Shown one piece after another: positions 1 through 5,369 of a stretch of 5,936 nt of DNA; the stretch's first letter is position 1; each line of letters opens with the position of its first letter. A model generated the notes under the pieces. The model saw only the letters and a program-made list of their open reading frames with translations. It ran no database searches and was not told where the DNA came from. The DNA lies in the NCBI GenBank assembly GCA_023426765.1, contig JAEZBW010000239.1, positions 1 through 5,936 on the forward strand, given 5' to 3'. Both the position numbers and the translations under genes were made by a program. This stretch comes from Bacillota bacterium. GTDB taxonomy: Bacteria; Bacillota; Clostridia; DSM-8532.

Positions 1-888
1 CACCAGACCACATCTGCTAATTTCAATTTGGACGACTTAAATTCTCAGCTAAATGAGAAAATTGTGGCAAGGAATGTGCTGGATATTCAAATTACTCAAA
101 ACACATCTAAACTGGCACAAATAGAAGAAGATATTTCAAAGCTTAGGAATGAATTATCGGAATTAGATTTTGATTACTCTGATAGTTTTATATCTGATGA
201 AAGCGATGAAGACGAAAGATTAGATTTTGTGGATGAAGAACAGATAGCTAAAGAATACATAAATTTATGCCAACAAGAGAAAGAGCTTGAAGTTGAAATC
301 ATACAACTAACAAAACAGGCGGATGATATGTATGATACATTCATTACAAACTTTCAAACCAGATATGGGCAATTACATAGTATATACAGTGATTTGGCTT
401 ATAAATTTCTAGGAATACCAGTAGAACTCAAATTCATAAAGAGTAAAGCAAGCTTCGTTAATATGAATTATTTAGTTCCACATTTTAGCGATATTGATCG
501 TGATTCTCCAGAAACTTGCTCAGAAGCGCAAAGATTTTTCCTGGATATTGCTTTTAGAATGTCTATCATTGCCTTAAATAAAGCAATTAGTGATGTTGAT
601 TCTACATTTATATGTGAAACACCTGAGAATGCTTTAGATATAAGTTATATTGATAATGTTGTTAAAATGTTTATGTCTTTCATGCTGAAAGGGGGTTCTC
701 TTGTATTAACTAATAATTTGCAATATCTTGGAATTGCTCAGACTTTAATAAAAGAAGCGAAAAAACAAGAGATCCAAGTCAAAATATTCGACTTATTAGA
801 ATACGGAAAGCTATCTGAAATACAAAGCTCCTCAAAACAGCTTCTCGAAATACGAGATGCTATTTTAAGTGAGGTAACCAATGAATAA
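1..888 (+). CDS. SMC/RecF-like coiled-coil ABC ATPase, C-terminal part (5' end missing)
   Basis: The frame is open from base 1, so this is the last 295 residues of a longer protein; the TTG at 28 is only the first start-like codon in the window. Residues about 10-60 and 78-115 are charged, heptad-like helices separated by a very acidic stretch (SDESDEDE), as in a coiled-coil arm. Then comes the C-terminal half of an ABC-type nucleotide-binding domain: a signature-like helix CSEAQRFFLDIAFRMS (about 173-188), a Walker B/D-loop segment STFICETPENALD (201-213), and a strand LVLTNN (234-239) in the position of the H-loop strand. The Walker A lysine must lie upstream of the window. Such ATPases dimerise around DNA and drive repair or defence complexes. 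The Walker B aspartate position reads Cys, followed by the catalytic-type Glu. GAGG near the 3' end serves the next gene, which overlaps by 8 bases. The ATPase call is firm; the subfamily and substrate are not known. Confidence 0.82.
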   Translation, partial: HQTTSANFNLDDLNSQLNEKIVARNVLDIQITQNTSKLAQIEEDISKLRNELSELDFDYSDSFISDESDEDERLDFVDEEQIAKEYINLCQQEKELEVEIIQLTKQADDMYDTFITNFQTRYGQLHSIYSDLAYKFLGIPVELKFIKSKASFVNMNYLVPHFSDIDRDSPETCSEAQRFFLDIAFRMSIIALNKAISDVDSTFICETPENALDISYIDNVVKMFMSFMLKGGSLVLTNNLQYLGIAQTLIKEAKKQEIQVKIFDLLEYGKLSEIQSSSKQLLEIRDAILSEVTNE

Positions 889-1528
889 TGATTTTTTGTT
901 ACGTATCAAAGATGCGACTCTTTGTTTGCTAGTAGCTAATAAGTATAATATATTATTGGGAAGGCTTGAAATACAAAAAATTATCTACCTTATGGATAAT
1001 ATGAGTGTATATTTATTTATTTTATCCGGTAAAAAAGGGCATCAAACCTACTTTTTTGGTCCTTACGATAAAAATATCCAGAATGCTCTTGACGCTTTAA
1101 CGATTAGAGACATTGCGGAAACAAAAAATACGAAGATTATTAATAAAGCCATAACGTGCGATTATACTTTGACGGAAAGTGGGCTGGCTTGGGCTAACAA
1201 CATGTTAGATGGATCGAGGACAATTCATCATCGCGCAAAAATTGCGGATGGAGTAATTCATAGTTTAGTAAAGAGAAATTTAACACATAAAGTTAAAGAA
1301 CTCGTATATGCTGAACCAGTTTATGTTAACGCAAGGGATCACGGATACTATTATGATTTGGGCATTGATAATGATAATAATGGTCATAGCTATCTTGCGT
1401 TAGTTGAATACTATTTAAGAACTAATCATAATCAAATAGATATAGATTTTGCTACTGATATGTATATTGATTATTTAAGTACTCGCAATGAAATATTAGC
1501 AGGAAATCTCACTGCTGGAGGCAATTAA
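881..1528 (+). CDS. Winged-helix-like SocA/Panacea (DUF4065) or YwgA-type protein, operon middle component
   Basis: This 215-residue soluble protein starts at the ATG lying inside the end of the ATPase gene, with GAGG at 871-874 six bases upstream. The layout recalls small winged-helix proteins of the SocA/Panacea and YwgA kind: an opening helix, the segment RLEIQKIIYLMD (28-39), GPYDKNIQNALDAL (60-73) as a probable recognition helix, and YTLTESG (95-101) as the wing strand leading to a helix. The second half (about 115-215), including ELVYAEPVYVNARDHG (140-155), is not recognised. No transmembrane segment or signal peptide is visible. In Panacea toxin-antitoxin pairs the related domain neutralises a toxin. 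In three-component ABC systems a small middle protein bridges ATPase and effector. Its place between an ATPase and a nuclease fits a bridging or regulatory subunit, but that is inference. The family assignment rests on motif resemblance only. Confidence 0.72.
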   Translation: MNNDFLLRIKDATLCLLVANKYNILLGRLEIQKIIYLMDNMSVYLFILSGKKGHQTYFFGPYDKNIQNALDALTIRDIAETKNTKIINKAITCDYTLTESGLAWANNMLDGSRTIHHRAKIADGVIHSLVKRNLTHKVKELVYAEPVYVNARDHGYYYDLGIDNDNNGHSYLALVEYYLRTNHNQIDIDFATDMYIDYLSTRNEILAGNLTAGGN

Positions 1529-2523
1529 TGTTAACAAGAACTGATAATATAATTGCAGCAAAAAAGATAAAGTCACTCTCAGCTAATATTGCTGGTCAAT
1601 TAAGTTTGCCTGAAATTGATATTCAAAATTGGATGCAGAAACTGTTCCCGGTTTTGCTTGATTTTCATTCTCAATATGGGAATAGGCAGTATGTATTTAT
1701 ATTAGAGAAATCACTGTCACATGATGAAGCAAACCTGCTAGATACAAACTTGTTATGGGGGTTCATTTCGAAAGGAATTGAATGTTTCAATGTTGATTTA
1801 AATATCATGTTTTCCTTAGCCGATGAATTAAATAGTTCAGAAATAGTGGATATTTGCAATTATTGCTATAGTAACGCGGTTCCAGCACTATATGTCTTCG
1901 GGGAAGAAATTTCGTTATATAACAAAGCAGGACGTTGTATTGCATTCTATAATTTTGTTCACCCAGAGGTTTCGGCTAGAAATCGTCTAGGGTTAAATGC
2001 CCGAAGCTATAGAGATTACAAGTTAGTAATTGAAGAACAAGGAGCCAAACAATTAGTAAATAAAATCGATAGAATATGGGCTGATAGAAGCAATCGAATT
2101 TTAATTTCTAATCGACAAACAGAAAAAATATTACAAAATTACCTCGCTGAGTGGTTGGATGCTAATATCCATGATGCAAGAGTAGTTTCCGAAGTAGGTA
2201 AGATATCGGGGGTTGATAGAACAGATATCGAACTTACAAGTATATCAACTGGGGATCATCTTATAATTGAAGTAAAATGGATGGGCATAAACGCCAGTGG
2301 TTCAAGTTATGACATTGGCCGCCTTGAGGAAGGAATTCGTCAAGTGTGTACATACCTTTTACGAGAACCTAGTGCATTAGAGGGCTGTGTAGTATGTTAC
2401 GACGGAAGAAAAGAATCAGAAAAAGCAAATACTTTTACTCTTGATGATCCAATAGCACGATTAGATTATCGAATTGTTTGGCTTGAATCTAAGAGTGGCA
2501 GCGAGATAGGAGCTTGTGGCTAA
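1528..2523 (+). CDS. PD-(D/E)XK nuclease-domain protein, probable effector
   Basis: This 331-residue protein begins at an ATG sharing one base with the upstream TAA; GGAGG at 1517-1521 is six bases away. Residues 1-190 are not recognised; they look like a mixed alpha/beta domain (VFILEKS at 57-63, ALYVFGEEISLY at 120-131). Residues about 196-320 carry a PD-(D/E)XK core: a helix with EKILQNYLAEWLD (199-211), E222, GVDRTDIEL (228-236) with the metal-binding candidate D233, then IIEVKWMG (246-253) giving the E248-x-K250 pair, and Q272 with Y276 in the following helix. The order and spacing are typical of restriction-type nucleases, with D in the first beta strand and ExK in the second. It is likely the DNA-cutting arm of the operon. 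With a methyltransferase encoded immediately downstream, a restriction role is the simplest reading. Cleavage specificity cannot be read. A structural or regulatory nuclease-like fold without activity is possible, but the catalytic residues are intact. Confidence 0.85.
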   Translation: MLTRTDNIIAAKKIKSLSANIAGQLSLPEIDIQNWMQKLFPVLLDFHSQYGNRQYVFILEKSLSHDEANLLDTNLLWGFISKGIECFNVDLNIMFSLADELNSSEIVDICNYCYSNAVPALYVFGEEISLYNKAGRCIAFYNFVHPEVSARNRLGLNARSYRDYKLVIEEQGAKQLVNKIDRIWADRSNRILISNRQTEKILQNYLAEWLDANIHDARVVSEVGKISGVDRTDIELTSISTGDHLIIEVKWMGINASGSSYDIGRLEEGIRQVCTYLLREPSALEGCVVCYDGRKESEKANTFTLDDPIARLDYRIVWLESKSGSEIGACG

Positions 2524-3803
2524 TGATAAACGCAATATGGGAGCATGATTACTATGATGATTGTATACCGAATTTTAGTAACAATTTAGATAAGCCCCGG
2601 CATAGATGGTATGAATTTAAAGAAGGATATAGCGATGCATTTGTATCAAGGGCGATAAGGCATTACGAATCAAGTACTAACTTTAATACTGGGGTTATTC
2701 TTGATCCCTTCTCCGGATCAGGTACAACACCCTTGGTCGGGGTTCAGAATGGATATAAAGCGTTGGCATTTGAAGTGAATCCTTTTATGGCGTTTATAAG
2801 TAGAACAAAGACAAAACCTTTTTCAGAAAATATTACTTTACTTGAGGATGAATTGAAATCAATACTCGCATTCCGCCCAATGGAATTAGAAAGTCCTCTT
2901 GAGGGCTTTTCAACTTTTTCTCCGTCTGAAAAAAACAAGAAATGGTTATTTAACAGAAGTGTTTTACGGGGTTACGAAGCATTAAAACAAAGTATAGATA
3001 GCTGTAGTGTGGATAATCATCGCGACTTTTTTAATCTTGCCTTATACGCAGCAACTATGGATTGCTGTAACGCAAGAAGAGATGGAAAATGCCTACGATA
3101 TAAAAAATCCTGGAAAACACTGGGTTATTCTTCTCTAGAATTGAGAGAGTCGTTCATTCACTTCTCGAAAATGATTATTGAGGATTTAGTATGTACACCC
3201 ATCAGAGAAGGGAAAGCTCAAATAATCAATAACGACTCGAGGCTTGGTTTAAAAGAAATTGAAGATAAAGTTGTTAATGTAATTACTTTTTCTCCCCCAT
3301 ATTTGAACTCATTTGATTATAGTGATGTTTATCGACCGGAATTATTCTTGGGGGGATTCGTAAATACTAATGAGCAGCTTCGTCATTTGCGTTCAAAAAC
3401 TTTAAGATCACATGTACAATATGCTTGGAATGATAATACTCCTTGTTCATCAACATGGGTTACAGATATTGTCGGGAAAATTAAGGATAAAGAAGAATAT
3501 TTGTGGAACAAAAATATTCCCGCAATGATAAATAATTACTTTTCAGATATGCAAGAGATATTTCGTGAATGCTATCGCGTTGCATCGAATGGTTCAGTAA
3601 TGTGGTTCATCGTAAGCACTTCGGCTTATGCTGGCATTGAAATCCCTGTGGATTTAATTCTTGCAGACATTGCAACTAAATCTGGCTGGGAATTGGAAAG
3701 TGTAAACGCATTGCGAAATCTTAGGACATCAAGTCAATGTATAGATTCTGATGTTCGTAAGGTGAGACTAAGAGAGTCAATGGTTGCCTGCCGAAAGCGA
3801 TAG
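2523..3803 (+). CDS. Site-specific DNA methyltransferase (amino type, N4-cytosine or N6-adenine)
   Basis: I chose the ATG at 2523, which shares one base with the stop of the nuclease gene. AGGAG at 2508-2512 is ten bases away, whereas the in-frame TTG at 2514 is almost on top of that site. The product has 426 residues. It shows motif X-like HRWYEFKEGYSDAFV (27-41), motif I DPFSGSGTT (61-69) for S-adenosylmethionine binding, motif II-like FEVNP (83-87), and the catalytic motif IV SPPY (257-260) followed by LNSFDYSDVYRPELFLGGF. About 165 residues separate motif II from motif IV. They include CCNARRDGKCLRYKKSW (about 181-197) and probably hold target recognition, which would be an alpha-like order X-I-TRD-IV. 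SPPY is most common in N4-cytosine enzymes but also occurs in N6-adenine ones, so the methylated base is unsettled. As the last operon gene it would protect host DNA from the nuclease, by analogy with restriction-modification systems. The methyltransferase call is secure; the pairing is inference. Confidence 0.93.
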   Translation: MINAIWEHDYYDDCIPNFSNNLDKPRHRWYEFKEGYSDAFVSRAIRHYESSTNFNTGVILDPFSGSGTTPLVGVQNGYKALAFEVNPFMAFISRTKTKPFSENITLLEDELKSILAFRPMELESPLEGFSTFSPSEKNKKWLFNRSVLRGYEALKQSIDSCSVDNHRDFFNLALYAATMDCCNARRDGKCLRYKKSWKTLGYSSLELRESFIHFSKMIIEDLVCTPIREGKAQIINNDSRLGLKEIEDKVVNVITFSPPYLNSFDYSDVYRPELFLGGFVNTNEQLRHLRSKTLRSHVQYAWNDNTPCSSTWVTDIVGKIKDKEEYLWNKNIPAMINNYFSDMQEIFRECYRVASNGSVMWFIVSTSAYAGIEIPVDLILADIATKSGWELESVNALRNLRTSSQCIDSDVRKVRLRESMVACRKR

Positions 3804-3814
3804 GCAGCCTTTTT
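3782..3814 (+). terminator. Rho-independent terminator of the four-gene operon
   Basis: GGTTGCCT (3782-3789) pairs with AGGCAGCC (3802-3809), eight pairs including one G-U, with a 12-base loop and a TTTTT run directly after. The stem includes the TAG stop (3801-3803) of the methyltransferase gene, so transcription appears to end right at the end of that gene. This marks the methyltransferase as the last gene of the operon. Confidence 0.88.
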
Positions 3815-3912
3815 ATTTAACTATATATTGCTATATTATTGAAGTTTGTTCGGACTGATAATAATGCCTCCCCGCCAAGGGGGTACCAGAGGGGTACGAC
3901 ATCTTTTTTGCC

Positions 3913-3932
3913 CACTCAAGGCACGTTGAGTG
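3913..3932. repeat. Perfect 7-bp hairpin
   Basis: CACTCAA (3913-3919) and TTGAGTG (3926-3932) are exact inverted arms around a six-base GGCACG loop. A TTTTTT run lies just before it (3904-3909), so read on the minus strand the stem would be followed by an A-to-U type tail of six U residues after a short gap. It could be a terminator for reverse-strand transcription or a protein-binding palindrome. Neither can be decided from the sequence. Confidence 0.5.
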
Positions 3933-3948
3933 CGTAATAATGATGACG

Positions 3949-4002
3949 TATAGTGGTTTTAAGGGCAAATAAGGCAGGTCAACCACTATATGTAGTGGTT
4001 TT
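3949..4002. repeat. Three-armed inverted/direct repeat with two alternative stem-loops
   Basis: TATAGTGGTT (3949-3958) is exactly complementary to AACCACTATA (3981-3990) across a 22-base loop. The same middle arm, AACCACTA (3981-3988), is also exactly complementary to TAGTGGTT (3993-4000) across a four-base TATG loop. The two outer arms are direct repeats (TAGTGGTTTT at 3951-3960 and 3993-4002). The middle arm can therefore pair either left or right, not both. Possible roles are binding sites for a recombinase or regulator, or an RNA switch. No nearby gene start directly depends on it. Confidence 0.6.
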
Positions 4003-4005
4003 GGA

Positions 4006-4060
4006 GCAAAAAATGGGCAAAAATTGAGGCAAAAAACTGCGATTTTTGACCCTGTTTTTT
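4006..4060. repeat. Phased A/T tracts, possible curved DNA
   Basis: Three GCAAAAA-type blocks begin at 4006, 4017 and 4029, followed by TTTTT at 4043-4047 and TTTTTT at 4055-4060. Tract centres are about 10.5 to 12.5 bases apart, near the helical repeat, which is the classic arrangement for intrinsically bent DNA. The last A block and first T block also form a weak CAAAAA/TTTTTG hairpin with a seven-base loop. Confidence 0.4.
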
Positions 4061-4126
4061 GGGGCGTTTCATAGATGACATTCGGGATATATGGGAATCT
4101 AAGGCTAATTATTATAAATAGAATGT

Positions 4127-4210
4127 ATGATCGAAGATGATTTGCTTTTATTAAAACACATATATGAATAGGAATTTACAAATGACGATTTAGGAGCAAT
4201 TATTTATTAA
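4127..4210 (+). pseudogene. Short stop-interrupted frame, possible 3' tail of a lost gene
   Basis: From ATG 4127 the frame reads MIEDDLLLLKHIYE, then TAG (4169-4171), then EFTNDDLGAIIY and TAA (4208-4210). The final stop overlaps the ribosome binding site of the next gene, just as if a gene once ended there in an operon. The amino acid content looks protein-like, but the frame is only 27 codons and closes upstream at a TAA (4115-4117). There is no good ribosome binding site for the ATG. It may be chance; the position is the main argument. Confidence 0.2.
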
Positions 4211-4217
4211 GGTGGTG
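4209..4217 (+). promoter_or_regulatory. Strong ribosome binding site for the gene at 4223
   Basis: AAGGTGGTG lies five bases before the ATG at 4223 and is close to the full Gram-positive Shine-Dalgarno AAGGAGGTG. It fixes the start of the downstream gene and supports translation at high efficiency. Confidence 0.8.
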
Positions 4218-4222
4218 AAAAT

Positions 4223-4726
4223 ATGCCAAGCAGTACTTTTGAGGACTTGAGAAATTATTATAAACCTGATGATATTGAAGTGTTGTTTGTCGGAGAATCA
4301 AGACCCCAAGGCGGAACGTTCTTTTATAAAGAGGATTCAGCACTTTATAGGGAGACGAAAAAAGCTTTTAATGAGTATTTCGGCCAACCAATTTTTACAC
4401 TTGACAATTTTAAACAATGGAATTGTTGGCTATATGACATATGTGATGAACCTATAAATGGTTTGCCTGACGGTGAAAGAAGTAATTGTATTCATACAAA
4501 TATTTCACGATTAGTTGCACTGGTTCAGCAAGAAAAACCAAAACTAATAATCGTTTGTAAAATAACCTTAGTGAAACCTGAAATCAGTATATCTGATATT
4601 ATGAAGTCTTACCGAGATGAGGAAAGCATTTTCTTTCTACCATTCCCCGGAAATGGCAACCAGAAAAAATATCGCGAAGGCTTAATCAAAGCGTTGCAAT
4701 TTTTAGATTTTGAGAAACAAGATTAG
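4223..4726 (+). CDS. Uracil-DNA-glycosylase-like small protein
   Basis: This 167-residue soluble protein has an excellent ribosome binding site. The first strand, IEVLFVGESRPQGGTFFY (18-35), has the look of the opening strand and GE-containing loop of the uracil-DNA glycosylase superfamily. A later strand KLIIVCKI (107-114) resembles the central strand of that fold, and IFFLPFPGNGNQKKY (136-150) sits where the superfamily has its C-terminal DNA-contacting loop. ECNW-type landmarks of classical glycosylases are absent, although NCWLYDICDEPINGL (67-81) is a possible family motif. If the fold is right it may bind or excise a modified base, or simply bind nucleic acid. Catalysis is not shown by what I can see. 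It stands alone between the terminator of the upstream operon and a broken gene start 43 bases downstream, so it may be cargo of the island. The gene is certainly real by start signal and codon pattern; the fold call is moderate. Confidence 0.72.
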   Translation: MPSSTFEDLRNYYKPDDIEVLFVGESRPQGGTFFYKEDSALYRETKKAFNEYFGQPIFTLDNFKQWNCWLYDICDEPINGLPDGERSNCIHTNISRLVALVQQEKPKLIIVCKITLVKPEISISDIMKSYRDEESIFFLPFPGNGNQKKYREGLIKALQFLDFEKQD

Positions 4727-4769
4727 TAGATTCTTTCCTTTGAACAGCATGTATTGTGAGGTGTCTTTA

Positions 4770-4871
4770 ATGAAGATAGAAATTGGTGAATCGCTGCTTT
4801 TATCATGGCTTAGGCATGTTAAGGAATGCCAGCTTGTGCAGACAAACTGGAAGGCTTCATCTAAATCCTGA
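4770..4871 (+). pseudogene. Truncated gene start, 33 codons
   Basis: ATG 4770 has GAGGTG at 4758-4763 at good spacing. The product begins MKIEIGESLLLSWLRHVKE and continues CQLVQTNWKASSKS before TGA. The first 30 residues look like the folded start of a normal protein (amphipathic helix SLLLSWLRHVK, then a strand with VQTNW), not like a complete small peptide, and the frame ends abruptly. I think it is the N-terminus of a larger accessory protein whose remainder was deleted. I have only a faint impression of having seen this N-terminus in other genomes and name no function. Confidence 0.5.
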
Positions 4872-4923
4872 AATCCCGCAAAATTATACCTATGTCGGTT
4901 CATTAACACCCATATACTTATAG

Positions 4924-5196
4924 CATGAATTCCCGATCATTATAGATTGTTTTAGGAGCGGAGAAATATCTTCCCAAAAAGAAGAAATTATGATTCAAAC
5001 ATTTCAGAAAACTGGAAAGCAGGTTATACTAACATCTACATTAAAAAAGGAAGAATACGACAGTCACAAATATGACAAGTATGATGGTGTAAACGTTATT
5101 GATTATAGTGTACATGAAGATAGTCAAATTTTACAGGAAAGTTATTCTCAGTCATTGAAAAGAATCTTAAATGAATTTGGCTTAAGCGAAATATAG
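4924..5196 (+). pseudogene. C-terminal remnant of a second SMC-like ATPase
   Basis: Directly after a TAG at 4921 the frame reads HEFPIIIDCFRSGE at 4924-4965, before any ATG; the first ATG is at 4990. FPIIID is a Walker B strand ending in Asp, with RSGE in the place of the following conserved loop of SMC/RecN-like ATPases. Then come a helix, the strand KQVILTSTLKKEEYD (residues 31-45 of this frame), VNVIDYSVHEDSQIL and a final helix ending at a normal stop. This is what the last 90 residues of a large coiled-coil ATPase look like; Walker A, coiled coil and signature are missing. The motif style (IIID...RSGE) differs from the ETPE style of the ATPase at 1-888, so it is not a copy of that gene. 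It is most likely a decayed relic; expression from ATG 4990 would yield 68 residues lacking the Walker B strand. Confidence 0.62.
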
Positions 5197-5242
5197 CATC
5201 AACAGTATTAAGTAAGAGAGAAGGATCAATGAGAAATGGTTA

Positions 5243-5271
5243 TTGATTAGTTCTGAATATGGATGAATTAT
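5243..5271 (+). promoter_or_regulatory. Possible sigma-A-type promoter for the EcsC-like gene
   Basis: TTGATT (5243-5248) and AATTAT (5266-5271) are separated by 17 bases; each box matches consensus at four of six positions. It lies about 100 bases before the ATG at 5370. In such AT-rich DNA similar matches arise by chance, so this is a candidate only. I see nothing else I can defend between 5197 and 5355. Confidence 0.22.
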
Positions 5272-5369
5272 CAACCTTAATGAGTCTTAATGAGAACTCG
5301 CAGAAATTACACAGCCTATGTTAGAAACTATTATTCCGACACTCGGAGAGAAGATAAGAGAGGTTTGCT

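Larger units (their letters stand above)
3815..4222. other. Intergenic stretch of about 400 bases, repeat-rich, no convincing intact gene
   Basis: All three forward frames are broken by frequent stops, and no long reverse frame exists. The left part has G-rich duplicated blocks (GGGGTAC at 3880-3886 and 3891-3897, eleven bases apart). The middle has hairpins and A/T tracts, listed separately, and the right end leads into the ribosome binding site of the next gene. I see no promoter with both boxes close to consensus. TTGCTT (4142-4147) with TATGAA (4163-4168) has a 15-base spacer and is weak. No transposase or recombinase is visible. The region may be a junction between separately acquired blocks. 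Confidence 0.6.

Noticed and set aside
28..30. TTG as the start of the ATPase gene
   Set aside because: The frame is open back to base 1 and the protein lacks the Walker A half, so the real start must be outside the window.
1671..1859. Reverse-strand frame of 62 codons inside the nuclease gene
   Set aside because: It is fully inside a well-supported coding frame and has no ribosome binding site or recognisable motif; it is a shadow.
2514..2522. TTG start for the methyltransferase, nine bases before the ATG
   Set aside because: The AGGAG at 2508-2512 is only one base from the TTG but ten bases from ATG 2523, and the ATG overlapping the TAA matches the style of the previous junction.
3870..3882. 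CCCC/GGGG mini-hairpin
   Set aside because: Only four pairs around five bases; too short to claim as a feature.
3862..3936. Short open frames through the GGGGTAC blocks, considered as the tail of an integrase gene
   Set aside because: No frame exceeds about 30 codons and none shows the Arg/His/Tyr motifs of a tyrosine recombinase.
4703..4909. Reverse-strand frame of 68 codons overlapping the end of the glycosylase-like gene
   Set aside because: It runs across the better-supported forward gene start at 4770 and the end of the gene at 4223, and shows no motif.
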